A DNA stretch of 64,000 nucleotides from Candidozyma auris (GCF_003013715.1 NC_072812.1:2294001-2358000), one strand, 5' to 3'; counted from the stretch's first letter, positions 29,854 to 39,463 are shown. The notes: a model not told the origin generated them from the sequence alone. Program-made: numbers and translations.

Positions 29854-31462
29854 CTACTCGCTGCCAACCTTTTGAAGCCAGATCTTCTCTGCCTCCACAA
29901 TGGTGTTATTGTTGGCTCTCATTTTGTTCATCGTCTCTTCGTACTCGTCTGTCTCGTCACTGTCGAACACAATGCCTCCACCAGCTTGCAAGTAAGCAAC
30001 GCCGTCCTTGTACACCATCGTCCTCAACGCAATGCACGTGTCCATTGTCTTGCCATCATAGCCCCAGTGTCCCACCGCTCCAGCGTAAACACCTCTTTTC
30101 TCTTTCTCCAACTCTCCAATAAGCTCCATTGCTCTTACTTTGGGCGCTCCACTGACAGTTCCCGCAGGGAAGATTGATCTAAAAGCATCAAAACGGGTTT
30201 TCCCTTCACGTAAGGTTCCGCTGACCTCAGACACAAGATGCATGACGTGAGAGAAACGCTGGATGGTCAAAAGACGGTCCACAGAGTTGGACTCCGGGGT
30301 GCAAACACGGTTGACGTCGTTTCTTGCCAAGTCCACCAACATGATGTGCTCGGCTCTGTCTTTTAAAGAGGATCTCAAGATTTGAGCGTTTTTTTCATCC
30401 TCCTCGTTGGTCTTGCCTCTTTGAATGGTACCTGCAATTGGATGCGTCACAATTCTATCTTTTTGGTCTGACTTCACAAGTAACTCTGGAGAAGCACCAA
30501 TGATCTGGAAGTCTTTCAAGTCAATGTAGAATAAGTACGGAGATGGGTTCACCGTTCTCAAGTGACGATAAATGTTGAATGGGTGCAAAGAAGTTGGTCT
30601 GGCCACTCGCTGAGAGGGCACGGCCTGAATGATATCGCCCAATTTGATGTGCTTTTTGAGAGTTGAAACATGCTGCTCGTATCCTGTTTGACCAATATTG
30701 GACGTGAACGTCTGGTCTGGCTTGATTGGAGGCTGATATGGATTGAGTTCCTCCAAAGACTTGTGTTCCTGCAACTTTGCCTGGATGTCCATAATTTCCT
30801 TTTCTGCTTTGGCATACACTTCAGCCAAATTAGCTCCCTCTTCGACCCTCACATTATTGATGATTTGGAATCTTTGGTAAACATGGTCGAAAACAACTAT
30901 TAGGTCGCAGAGCATCAACACCGCCTCGGGAACCTGCAAAACGTCCTTCAACGGTCTTCTGGTCTTTGGCTCAAAGTATTTCACGCAATCGTACGAAATG
31001 TACCCAACAGCACCTCCCTTCAACGGAGGCAACCCTGGTAACTGCGCCTGTCTATACTGCTTTAACTCCTTCTCCAAAATAACAAGAGGATCGATATTGT
31101 TTAACTCAGGAGGGTACTTTGACTCATCGTCTCCCGTCCTGATGATTTTTCTGGGCTTAATGCCGATGAAAGAGTACCTATCGACAGAATCACCATTGAC
31201 AGACGACTCGAACAAAAATGACTCTGGTCTGTCCTTGTTGTTCAAGTCAGCCAACCTCAAGTAGGCCAGATGTACTGTCAAGTCTTCATTGGCAACGAAC
31301 TTGTAGATTGGGTACAAGTTTGGGGCCTCCTTGTCCACCTTATTCTTTTCGACTAGGGTGGTCAAATCCTTCAATGAGGGTTGAAGAGTGCTCTGAAGGT
31401 TAGCATATCTTTTCTTTTGGAGATCTTAGAGACCAATTAGTTCATCAGCTACATACAAACAT
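29854..31462 (-). CDS. TRP2: Anthranilate synthase component I (two exons)
   Basis: First committed enzyme of tryptophan synthesis; uses chorismate and ammonia or Gln (with Trp3) to make anthranilate. Exon 1 is 31462-31457 (ATG TTT) and exon 2 is 31392-29854, giving 514 residues beginning MFSTLQPSLKDL, against 507 in yeast. The chorismate-binding signatures are intact: PFNIYRHLRTVNPSPYLFY, GASPELLV, THPIAGT, DRAEHIMLVDLARND and FPAGTVSGAPKVRAMELI. The N-terminal FLFESS is the equivalent of the feedback-site LLES motif. Without the intron the uninterrupted frame would have to start at a TTG at 31374. A perfect Gcn4 site lies 48 bp upstream of the ATG. Confidence 0.95.
31393..31456 (-). other. 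TRP2: Spliceosomal intron of TRP2
   Basis: 64-nt intron with 5' splice site GTATGT, branch site TGCTAAC at 31405-31399, and CAG acceptor 6 nt after the branch motif. The first exon has only two codons (phase 0). Confidence 0.82.
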
Positions 31463-31509
31463 CTTTGTTGGAGGATTTGGTAAAGTGGGTTCTGCGACTG
31501 TCAAGTATT

Positions 31510-31516
31510 TGAGTCA
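31510..31516. promoter_or_regulatory. Gcn4-type site upstream of TRP2
   Basis: TGAGTCA, the exact consensus of Gcn4-type bZIP activators, lies 48-54 bp upstream of the TRP2 ATG. General amino-acid control of TRP2 is established in yeasts. Confidence 0.7.
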
Positions 31517-31634
31517 CGGTGATGTGCTCATCCTATAGAGGTTTTTCGCACCCACCAGCTAGACTGCCTCTACTCAGTAATACACAAGGGTACCCATACT
31601 TACAAATGGACTTCGTAATTCATTACTATTTACA

Positions 31635-34600
31635 TTAATAGTCGTCCTGACACCTCACAATGCACTGGCCCTCGGCAGCGTCGATGTAGAGCACTTTGTC
31701 TACTGTGGCAGTAGACCCCATAGTTAAGTCGCTGTATGGATGGATTAGCATATCCACCTCCATGGCTAGTTCCAAACACCAGGCTCTGGCCAACTTCGTT
31801 TCTGAGTCGATTTCGTGACCGATGCTTGTGACCACACAAGACAAGTTGAATGCCTCGTCCTCGGCGTTAGCCATAAGCTCTTGTTCAAGGTACCTGAGCT
31901 TCCAGAACCGGGTATGTGCCTCCACAAGAGACCGATTTCCAAGCTTTGTGTCTCGGAGTCTTGTTATTTGACTAGCCAAAAACTTTGCTGAAAGCGGCCC
32001 GTGAACGGGATACCCAGAAGCTTTTAAGTGAGAAGTCTTAATAACCAGTTTCAAGTATGTAGAGCCGGCAGTTTCTTGTAGATGCAAGTGTGCTAAGATC
32101 TGGAGTTGATTTAGGTAAGCTTCAACGCTGCCTATAGCACTGGCAACGATGACTCGTCCCATGGGCAAGCCCTTTGTGAGCAGGTAAGGACTCTCGTTGC
32201 TAGTAACAAGAGTCTGTTTTCCTAAATAGTTATTCCCGATGAAGAAAGCTGGCAAAGAAACGTAACCATGTCTGTCTTTCGCCATGATAGCCTGATAATA
32301 TGAGCTGCAGTAGTAATTCGGTAGAAGCTTGTTGTTGTGTGACACAAGTACTTCATCAGCTTTAGATGCAGCTTCGTCCAAAGTGGAGAATTTATCACTT
32401 GGTTCAAGCAATCCATCATGCCTTGCTAATACTGGTATGGCCTCTCTGTTGCAGTAAGAGGCAACCAGGGATTCAAGAAATGTTTGAACCTCATCTGTGA
32501 AGAAAAGAGCCCGTGATAACCTCGCAGCCTCTCTGACGGTAGGAAGCGTCAAAGTTGTCTTCATCACTTCGAGCTCTTCCTTTTTCTCATAGCTGAGAGC
32601 CCTAGACACCACCCTTTTGAGATTAGAAGGTGGGGGCGCCGAGGCACATCTTGAGTTCCTCATGCTGAAATGAGTCTTCATCACATTATAAATAAATCCA
32701 AGATTCAGAATATCATGCTCATCTATGGAGACATCTGGTTTTTGTTCTTCTGCTTCTTTAAACCTGTTGAAGAGCTTGAATGGATTCAAAATACCAGATT
32801 CGAGACGGCCAGCAAGGATATCATCAAGAGCTTCCCAGGTTAGCTCCTTGACTTTCACGTTATTGATTCTGTCGAATGTCACAGTCACGAGATTTCCAAG
32901 CTCTTTCAATGGTGACAGGGCAAAGGTGTTATACTCGAAAGATAAGGTCATGCACGTTTTGCTCTTGTGATCTCTTATTCTCGTGTTTTCGAAATCTCCT
33001 ACTCTGAAAAGTTCACCGCTCTTCGCAAGTCCTTGAGTTCTCAATGAAAGCTCATCTCTCACATTCTTTGCAAGAATCTCAATCAGTCCCCTATCTATAA
33101 GGCCCTTTAGTGATTCTAACGAGAAGTTGTAACTAGCAAGCTCTTCAAAAAAGGTACTCCCTGGCGGGATTCTTGCTGCCACATCAGGGACATGGACGTT
33201 GATGAGGTACTTTCTAGCATTTATTTTCTCCAAAGATACACCGATGTACGAGTAGCTTTGGTTGGACGGAAGCACATAGATTACGTGATCCTGGTAGTAT
33301 TTCTTTGAGTTTCGCAAGTGTCTGAATTTGTCATCAAGCTCACCAGCGGAGAGCATTCGGGCAGAACGTAGCTCTAGGGGAGACGGGCGCAAATCTTTTG
33401 GAGAAGAGACCGCTAGTTGGTCCAAAGAAGGCTTTCCAAATATGTTCGCAGATATTACAATGTCAGTCAATGGATTCTTGGAGCAATCATAAAGACCAAT
33501 CTTGCGGAAGAGATCTTGGAGGTCTTTTATTCTGACTCTGTCTTTACTCTGAAATATCTTAACCTTGGCAAATTTCTCCATGAGTGATGTGTGAGGGTAG
33601 AATAATGCAAAAGTCATCGCTTTGAAAGCATGCAAAAAGTCCTTCCCCTGCCAGATATTGAGCAAAAGGGTGAGGTCGTCATAGTCTCTTGGATGTTCAA
33701 TGAGAGATAAAAGGAATGTGTTTAGTTCATCAAGTTTGGCGTCGTCATAATCCAAAAAGTGTGTTACCGAGTCGTTGTTGGTGAGAGAATTGCCAAAGTA
33801 GATTGTTTCAGGTGGTAACTCGTTTGAACAGTGCAAGAATGATAAGTTGGTGGTGTGCTTCGGAAGACACAGCAGGACGATCCAGCGAGAAGCGTCGCGA
33901 GACATTTCCAAATGGATGGCCATGAGAAGTGCACTTTGGTCAAAGTAGCTTTTCAAATGGAATGAATTCATCTGCCTCACTACAGCCAACAAGCTCGTCG
34001 CGTTGGCGTTGTCTTGAGAGGCCAAATTGGCATACACTTTTCGGAGTTCTTTTTGAACCAGACCTTGATAATCTCTCGTCTTATCCATGAACAGATGAAG
34101 AATTTCGCCCAACTCAAGCCGCATGGAATACTCCTCATCAAAACGATGGTACAAAATGTCCAATGAGTGAATCCACTCAGCATCTAACACCTGAAAAGCA
34201 TTGAAGTTGATATTCTGTGGATACACTCTTGTGAGTTCGTTCTTCAGCGTGAGGACGATGAGCTTATTATGGCTTTCGTTGAATTTTGATTGCAGCTCTT
34301 TGACCACTATACCAAGACAATTTCTATCGTTTTCAGCATCGAAGAACTCCACTATTGACCCGGCACTAGGCGGTAGGTTTCGGTTATTAGACACAATCTG
34401 TTCCCAGGTCTGCGTAGGTTCAAAAGTGTTTTCGAGTATGACACTTTCAACATTTCTATGAGGAGAAACGAAGAACGTCTCGTTCGGATCGTGAAACTGT
34501 TTTCGTGAGTTCATGTATTTGTGCAATTTTAATTGGGCTTCGTCTCGGTAGACGGCATCTAGGATCATCTTTGGTTCTTGGTTGGGCTTGAAAAATTGCC

Positions 34601-34694
34601 CGTTTTGCTTGAGGGACGACGAATATCGTAGAAAATCTTGTTTAAGTAATATACGAGCCCTACTTGGATGTCGTAGAAAAGCTCGAGATATCAT
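31635..34694 (-). CDS. DSS1: DSS1-like mitochondrial RNase II-family (RNB) protein with degenerate active site
   Basis: The 1019-residue product starts with a mitochondrial presequence (MISRAFLRHPSRARILLKQDF). It aligns in outline with Dss1/Msu1, the 3'-5' exoribonuclease partner of Suv3 in the mitochondrial degradosome (969 residues in yeast). The RNB frame is recognisable at about 470-510 (VSLEKI-YLINVHVPDVAARIPPGS) and in LSLRTQGLAKSGELF and MTLSFEYNTFALSPL. The residues expected to coordinate magnesium are missing. The IDxxxAxxIDDxxS motif reads VLPSNQSYSYIGVS (474-487), with no Asp. The C-terminal TSPIRRxxD motif reads VASAIGSVEAY (about 842-855). It is therefore probably not a nuclease, or works by other residues. 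It could be a structural partner of Suv3. The family call is good; orthology to DSS1 is less sure because of these losses. Confidence 0.7.
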   Translation of the reverse strand: MISRAFLRHPSRARILLKQDFLRYSSSLKQNGQFFKPNQEPKMILDAVYRDEAQLKLHKYMNSRKQFHDPNETFFVSPHRNVESVILENTFEPTQTWEQIVSNNRNLPPSAGSIVEFFDAENDRNCLGIVVKELQSKFNESHNKLIVLTLKNELTRVYPQNINFNAFQVLDAEWIHSLDILYHRFDEEYSMRLELGEILHLFMDKTRDYQGLVQKELRKVYANLASQDNANATSLLAVVRQMNSFHLKSYFDQSALLMAIHLEMSRDASRWIVLLCLPKHTTNLSFLHCSNELPPETIYFGNSLTNNDSVTHFLDYDDAKLDELNTFLLSLIEHPRDYDDLTLLLNIWQGKDFLHAFKAMTFALFYPHTSLMEKFAKVKIFQSKDRVRIKDLQDLFRKIGLYDCSKNPLTDIVISANIFGKPSLDQLAVSSPKDLRPSPLELRSARMLSAGELDDKFRHLRNSKKYYQDHVIYVLPSNQSYSYIGVSLEKINARKYLINVHVPDVAARIPPGSTFFEELASYNFSLESLKGLIDRGLIEILAKNVRDELSLRTQGLAKSGELFRVGDFENTRIRDHKSKTCMTLSFEYNTFALSPLKELGNLVTVTFDRINNVKVKELTWEALDDILAGRLESGILNPFKLFNRFKEAEEQKPDVSIDEHDILNLGFIYNVMKTHFSMRNSRCASAPPPSNLKRVVSRALSYEKKEELEVMKTTLTLPTVREAARLSRALFFTDEVQTFLESLVASYCNREAIPVLARHDGLLEPSDKFSTLDEAASKADEVLVSHNNKLLPNYYCSSYYQAIMAKDRHGYVSLPAFFIGNNYLGKQTLVTSNESPYLLTKGLPMGRVIVASAIGSVEAYLNQLQILAHLHLQETAGSTYLKLVIKTSHLKASGYPVHGPLSAKFLASQITRLRDTKLGNRSLVEAHTRFWKLRYLEQELMANAEDEAFNLSCVVTSIGHEIDSETKLARAWCLELAMEVDMLIHPYSDLTMGSTATVDKVLYIDAAEGQCIVRCQDDY

Positions 34695-34927
34695 GCTATA
34701 TAGTGTTCATGGACGTGGAAGCGTTTGGTGCTTGAGATGAGGAAAGAAGGTGAAGATGGATATATAATAGTCAGTGCGAACTTACTTCTATGAATTTTGC
34801 AACCACTTAGATAGCACACTACAAGTAAATATTACCAGTCATTTAAGTGATGATAGTACACCCTATTAAGTTTGAAGTCGTATCATTCTACCAGATGCAA
34901 ATTCCCCAGTGTCGGTCAGTGGCACCT

Positions 34928-36040
34928 TTATGCCCACCTTTGAACGATAACGGCATTCTTTAGCTTGGCCTCTTCAACGGTCACCCCCAGAGACTCTTCG
35001 ATGGGCTTTACGGGAAATGCATGGGACAAGACAAACGGTCTTGTGGAGTTGTTGTTGTGCTCGTGACTCCGCACGAAGTCGTACACAGCGCTGATGGAAT
35101 CGCTCGAGTTGAATTTATGCGCTACTCTTTTGCCATTAGCGAATCTGATCTGAACAAGTGAGTCTCCTGTGCCCTGATCCTCTGGCTTTGGTGCTGCTTT
35201 TGGTTCCTGCGCCGCTTCCGGCTGCGAAGTGACGCTGCTGGGGCTCTCTCCTGGCACTGGAGAGCCCAACCGGTGGCCCAGGCCATGGAAACCTCCCAAC
35301 TTACGCTTTGGCGGAACGTAGTCCTCGTCCGTCTTCTTAAGCACAGACACATCCACGTCCTGGCCAAACTCCACGTTCAAAAGCGATACGGGCACGCGCC
35401 CTTGCTTCAATTCGTGCAACACCGCCTGGTTCTCAGGGTCGTCGTATCTCCGCAACTCCCCGTCGCCAATTGTGAATCCCTGACGCCAGAACGTGATTTC
35501 TCTGTTCACTTTCATTGGTCTGTTTCTCGCATGTGCAAATGGGTCCTCCACCACTTCCAGCGGCTGGTTCGAGTCTCCGAGTTTGAAGCCAGCACCCGTG
35601 AAATTCGACCGCCTCTGCGGCTCCATCTGCGCTGAGGGTCTATCGTCTGGCTCATCCATCTGCTCCTGTGCCTTCTGGAAGATCTTTTCGATGAGAGAAG
35701 GCTGGTGCCCTTCGTTTTTGTCCTTATCTGGGTTCTCCACTTGCAACGCTGACTTCTCGCCACCGGTGAAGAAGTTCGTGTTTGTGTCTTCAGGATCATC
35801 TGAATCTTCGTTGAGATCTCTCAAGGTTCTGAAGCCTCCACGAGCAGATTTCCTGGAGGAAGGGGCTTTTTTATCAGGCTGGCTGTGGGCGTCGTAATGA
35901 GATTCCTCGTTCAGGGCGTAGAAGTCTTCAATTGCCGTGGTGAGGTCAAAGTTGTTTTTCTCTAAGAATTGCTCTGCAACTGCCTTGGGAGCACTGGTAA
36001 CTGCTATAAAGCTCTGGACAAGCTGGTCGTTATCAGACAT
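34928..36040 (-). CDS. SHP1: UBX-domain Cdc48 adaptor Shp1 (p47 family)
   Basis: Cofactor of the AAA ATPase Cdc48/p97 for ubiquitin-dependent degradation, membrane fusion and Glc7 regulation. The 370-residue protein has the standard three-domain order. An N-terminal UBA-like domain (MSDNDQLVQSFIAVTSAPKAVAEQFL, about 1-42) precedes a disordered acidic linker. The SEP domain covers about 175-250 (ITFWRQGFTIGDGELRRYDDPEN and LLNVEFGQDVDV). The C-terminal UBX domain (about 290-370, beginning LVQIRFANGKRVAHKFN) has the Cdc48-binding loop as AFPVKPIEES. Size matches yeast Shp1 (423) with a shorter linker. Confidence 0.95.
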   Translation of the reverse strand: MSDNDQLVQSFIAVTSAPKAVAEQFLEKNNFDLTTAIEDFYALNEESHYDAHSQPDKKAPSSRKSARGGFRTLRDLNEDSDDPEDTNTNFFTGGEKSALQVENPDKDKNEGHQPSLIEKIFQKAQEQMDEPDDRPSAQMEPQRRSNFTGAGFKLGDSNQPLEVVEDPFAHARNRPMKVNREITFWRQGFTIGDGELRRYDDPENQAVLHELKQGRVPVSLLNVEFGQDVDVSVLKKTDEDYVPPKRKLGGFHGLGHRLGSPVPGESPSSVTSQPEAAQEPKAAPKPEDQGTGDSLVQIRFANGKRVAHKFNSSDSISAVYDFVRSHEHNNNSTRPFVLSHAFPVKPIEESLGVTVEEAKLKNAVIVQRWA

Positions 36041-36475
36041 GGTTTGTAGAAAAAAGTGCTTCGTTATACTAGCAACACCTTCTGAGGCTCCAAAGTGAGC
36101 TTGATTTGTAGGAAGCCTCTATATGCACTCCCAACTGTCCTGTCCATCACCACCACATTTTGCAGCCAAAAGTTTTACAACCACAAGCTGACATTTTCTA
36201 CAGTAACTCTTCTTAATTCTTATATTAACCGATGTTGAAATCCCTCTTTTAAAACCCCATAAACTAAAACAAAACAAAAATAAAAAAAATAATTTCGTAC
36301 AACTCATAGTCTTTGGCTAACTAGACTGTGAGCCACGCACCAATGTTGAACAGGCGTGGCAATGAAAGGATACGGCATCCAAACAAATATTATGAATTGA
36401 ATCAATGCTATCCCGCAATATATCTTTAAACGGGGCTTTGTGAAAGAGTCTCGTTCCTAAAGGTAACTAGCCCCT
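36041..36475. other. 435-bp intergenic region
   Basis: SHP1 promoter and MET6 3' region. Contains element 7 and an A-rich tract at about 36265-36295. Confidence 0.5.
36158..36168 (-). promoter_or_regulatory. TGGCTGCRAAA element 7
   Basis: Exact TGGCTGCAAAA on the minus strand, 118 bp upstream of the SHP1 start and in the same orientation as the gene. Confidence 0.6.
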
Positions 36476-38779
36476 TTAGTACTTGGCTCTGAAGTCCTTG
36501 GCTGCCTCCACCATGTTGGTCAAGGAAGCCTTGGTCTCCTCCCAACCTCTGGTCTTCAAACCACAGTCGGGGTTCACCCAGAATTTGTCGGCTGGGTACA
36601 CCTTCAAGATCTCCTCGATTCTTGAGACAAATTCCTCCTTGGATGGGATTCTAGGAGAGTGAATGTCAAACAATCCCAAACCAATGTGGTTAGGGTACTC
36701 CGAGAACTCTCTGATGTAGTTGGCGTCATCCTTCTTGGAGAACTCAATCGACACAACGTCGGCGTCCAAAGCCTTGATGTGGTTAGGGTCCAAGTCAGAG
36801 TAACAGAAGTGAGAGTGGATCTGAGTGGAGTTCTCCACACCAGAGGTGGCGACTCTGAAAGACTGCGCAGCCCAGTTTAAGTAGTCAGATCTTTCCTGAC
36901 CGGCTCTCAATGGCAAACCTTCTCTAATGGCTGGTTCGTCCACCTGGATGACGGTGATACCAGCAGCCTCCAAGTCCTGAACCTCATCTCTCAAGGCCAA
37001 ACCCAACTGCAACGACTGCACCTTCTGAGAAACGTCGTCTCTTGGGAAAGACCATCTGAGACAGGTGACTGGACCAGTCAACATACCCTTGACTGGGGCC
37101 TTGGTCAAGGACTGAGCGTACACAGACTCCTTGACAGACATGGCCTTTGGTCTGGAAACGTCACCAACAATGATAGGTGGTCTAACGTATCTGGAACCGT
37201 AGGACTGGACCCAACCGTTGGTGGTGAAGGCGTAACCGTCTAACTGCTCACCGAAGTACTGAACCATATCGTTTCTCTCGGGTTCACCGTGGACCAACAC
37301 GTCCAAGCCAATCTCCTCCTGGAATCTGATGACAGTCTCAATCTCCTTGTTGATGAACTGTTCGTATTCCTCCTTGGTGATGGTGCCCTTGTTGAACTTG
37401 TTTCTGTTGATTCTGATGTCCTTGGTCTGTGGGAAAGAACCAATGGTGGTGGTTGGGAACAATGGCAAGTTGTACTTCTTCTTCTGAGCAGCCAACCTCT
37501 CGGCGAATGGAACTTTTCTAGTGGAGAGAGACTCGTTGATCGAGGCCATTCTCTCCTGGACCTTAGGGTTGGTGGTGATAGGAGACTCTCTTCTGGCCTT
37601 GATGGACTTGGCGTTGGCTGCGTACAAGTCAGCAACATCCTCGCCAGAGACGTCCTTGGCAATGGCCACCACAGCGTCCAACTTTTGCACGGCAAACTGG
37701 AACCAGTCAGCAATGACAGGGTCCAACTTGGTCTCGTTGGCCAAGTCGACAGGAGTGTGCAACAAGGAAGAAGAAGTGGCAACAATCACTCTGTCCTTGC
37801 CAATCTTGGCGATGGCCTTGTTGACAAGCTCAGAGGCCTTGGTGTAGTCGGTCTTCCAGATGTTTCTACCGTCAACAACACCAACAGACAAGGTCTGCTT
37901 GTCGTTCAAGATGGAAAGAACCTCGTCCAACTGAGCTGGGGCTCTGACAAAGTCAAAGTGGAAACCAGACACAGGCAACGACTTGATAGCTGCCAAGTTT
38001 GGTCTCACGTCACCAAAGTAGGTGGTCAAGGTGATCTCAGGCAAGCCCTCGCCGGCCAACTGCTCAAAAGTGGACTGGTAGAGCTTCTGAACAGACTCAG
38101 GCAAATCCAAAACGAGAATAGGCTCGTCAATCTGGACGGTCTTGGCGCCAGCCTTGTACAACTCCTCCAAGAGAGACTTGTAGACAGACAAGAACTTGTC
38201 CAAAAGAGAGATAGGGTCCAAGTCCAAAGAGTCCTTGTCGGCCTTACCCAAGTACAAGTAAGAGATTGGGCCCAAAACAACTGGTCTGGTCTCAATTCCC
38301 TGCTCCTTAGCCTCCAAGTACTCCTTGACGGGCTTCAAGCCAGCAGCCTCGTTCAACTTGAACTGGGTGGAGTGGGAGAAAGTTGGTCTCACATAGTGGT
38401 AGTTGGAGTCAAACCACTTGACCATCTCCAAAGCAGTCACGTCCACAGCAGCCTCGGTTTCGGTGGCCTTTCTCTGCAAACCTCTGCCCATGGCGAACAA
38501 AACGTCAATGGGGGCCAAGTCGAACTTGGTGTACCTCTCAGGAATGACATTGAACAAAAGAGACAAGTCCAACACCTGGTCGTAGTAGGAGAAGTCGTTG
38601 GAAGGAATAATGTCAACGCCAGCGTCCTTTTGCAACTTCCAGTTGTGTGCTCTCAATTCCTTACCCTTGGCCAACAATTCGTCCACAGTGGCCTTCTTGG
38701 ACCAGTAGGCCTCGGTGACTTTCTTCAACTCTCTGTTGGCTCCAATACGGGGGAAACCCAAGACGGAAGATTGAACCAT
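36476..38779 (-). CDS. MET6: Cobalamin-independent methionine synthase
   Basis: Transfers the methyl group of 5-methyltetrahydropteroyl-triglutamate to homocysteine, the last step of methionine synthesis, in the cytosol. At 767 residues it has exactly the length of yeast Met6. The start MVQSSVLGFPRIGANRELKK is the universal MetE N-terminus, so the ATG at 38779 is used although the frame is open further upstream. The zinc and homocysteine site is seen in VDEPAIREGLPLR, the HSHFCYSDL segment (zinc His and Cys) and the C-terminal NPDCGLKTRGW (zinc Cys). The substrate region is TTTIGSFPQTKDIR. Codon use is the most biased in the window, suggesting very high expression, and it explains a 500-codon empty antisense frame. 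Four CACGTG boxes lie upstream. Confidence 0.98.
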   Translation of the reverse strand: MVQSSVLGFPRIGANRELKKVTEAYWSKKATVDELLAKGKELRAHNWKLQKDAGVDIIPSNDFSYYDQVLDLSLLFNVIPERYTKFDLAPIDVLFAMGRGLQRKATETEAAVDVTALEMVKWFDSNYHYVRPTFSHSTQFKLNEAAGLKPVKEYLEAKEQGIETRPVVLGPISYLYLGKADKDSLDLDPISLLDKFLSVYKSLLEELYKAGAKTVQIDEPILVLDLPESVQKLYQSTFEQLAGEGLPEITLTTYFGDVRPNLAAIKSLPVSGFHFDFVRAPAQLDEVLSILNDKQTLSVGVVDGRNIWKTDYTKASELVNKAIAKIGKDRVIVATSSSLLHTPVDLANETKLDPVIADWFQFAVQKLDAVVAIAKDVSGEDVADLYAANAKSIKARRESPITTNPKVQERMASINESLSTRKVPFAERLAAQKKKYNLPLFPTTTIGSFPQTKDIRINRNKFNKGTITKEEYEQFINKEIETVIRFQEEIGLDVLVHGEPERNDMVQYFGEQLDGYAFTTNGWVQSYGSRYVRPPIIVGDVSRPKAMSVKESVYAQSLTKAPVKGMLTGPVTCLRWSFPRDDVSQKVQSLQLGLALRDEVQDLEAAGITVIQVDEPAIREGLPLRAGQERSDYLNWAAQSFRVATSGVENSTQIHSHFCYSDLDPNHIKALDADVVSIEFSKKDDANYIREFSEYPNHIGLGLFDIHSPRIPSKEEFVSRIEEILKVYPADKFWVNPDCGLKTRGWEETKASLTNMVEAAKDFRAKY

Positions 38780-38858
38780 GATATGTTTTAGTTTGATAGA
38801 AAAAAAAACGATGAAGAGAGAAAAAAAAAAAAGAGCTACGAGTAGGGGGAATCCGCCC

Positions 38859-38866
38859 TTATATAT
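38859..38866 (-). promoter_or_regulatory. Probable TATA box of MET6
   Basis: ATATATAA (minus strand) lies 80-87 bp upstream of the MET6 ATG. Confidence 0.6.
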
Positions 38867-39168
38867 CGCTGCGTGGGGTGAATTTTTCAATAGGCAAATA
38901 TGACTGACTGTGATTAGATAGCCTTGCAGGGGACCTTTTTTCAGACTGCAGAGAGGATGAACAATTTGAACGACAGTACCTGTGAACGACGCTACCGCGG
39001 TATATACAGGATGACATAATCTTTAAGTTGAAGTATTTGCAGCGACTTCACGATTGAGTAAAGAATGAGATGATTGTTCCTCTGAACTCCTACCCAATTG
39101 CATGGTTTGTCTATTTTAATAGGCGACAGGCAAGGGAAAGGTGACATGATGGGTTGGTGACGTTCGTT

Positions 39169-39174
39169 CACGTG
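39169..39174. promoter_or_regulatory. CACGTG box 1 (Cbf1-type) upstream of MET6
   Basis: CACGTG in TTCACGTGCC. It is the palindromic core bound by Cbf1, which recruits Met4/Met28 at sulphur genes in yeast. Confidence 0.65.
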
Positions 39175-39183
39175 CCTAGTTTC

Positions 39184-39189
39184 CACGTG
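39184..39189. promoter_or_regulatory. CACGTG box 2 upstream of MET6
   Basis: CACGTG in CCACGTGACT, 15 bp from box 1. The TCACGTG form (minus strand) is the preferred Cbf1 site. Confidence 0.65.
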
Positions 39190-39233
39190 ACTTGGATCTA
39201 GCCGGTATCGCGGAAGCCGCCTTCGTGCAATGG

Positions 39234-39239
39234 CACGTG
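39234..39239. promoter_or_regulatory. CACGTG box 3 upstream of MET6
   Basis: CACGTG in GGCACGTGCC, a 10-bp perfect palindrome. Confidence 0.6.
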
Positions 39240-39372
39240 CCCGCGCGTCGACAAACTGGTCTGACTCTGACTGTGCAATGCCACGATGATTATTACCTCG
39301 TTTATGTCGTACAAAATGGTACATCGAAAAGAATTTTTTTTCTGAATTATTCGCTAAAAGTGTGAATATGAT

Positions 39373-39378
39373 CACGTG
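39373..39378. promoter_or_regulatory. CACGTG box 4 upstream of MET6
   Basis: CACGTG in ATCACGTGAAC, the classical Cbf1/Met4 context TCACGTGA. Confidence 0.65.
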
Positions 39379-39452
39379 AACGTCGACGTGTCGTGAAAGA
39401 CCGCTTAAACATTATATAAGAAAACTGTGGTGTTGATAAAACAAGGGCGTGG

Positions 39453-39463
39453 TGGCTGCGAAA
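39453..39463 (+). promoter_or_regulatory. TGGCTGCRAAA element 8
   Basis: Exact TGGCTGCGAAA, 31 bp from the stop codon of GSF2 and 670 bp upstream of MET6. Confidence 0.6.

Noticed and set aside
37289..38791. 500-codon open frame on the plus strand
   Set aside because: It is antisense to MET6 and arises from the extreme codon bias of that gene. Its Val/Gln/Leu/Ser-rich sequence resembles no protein.
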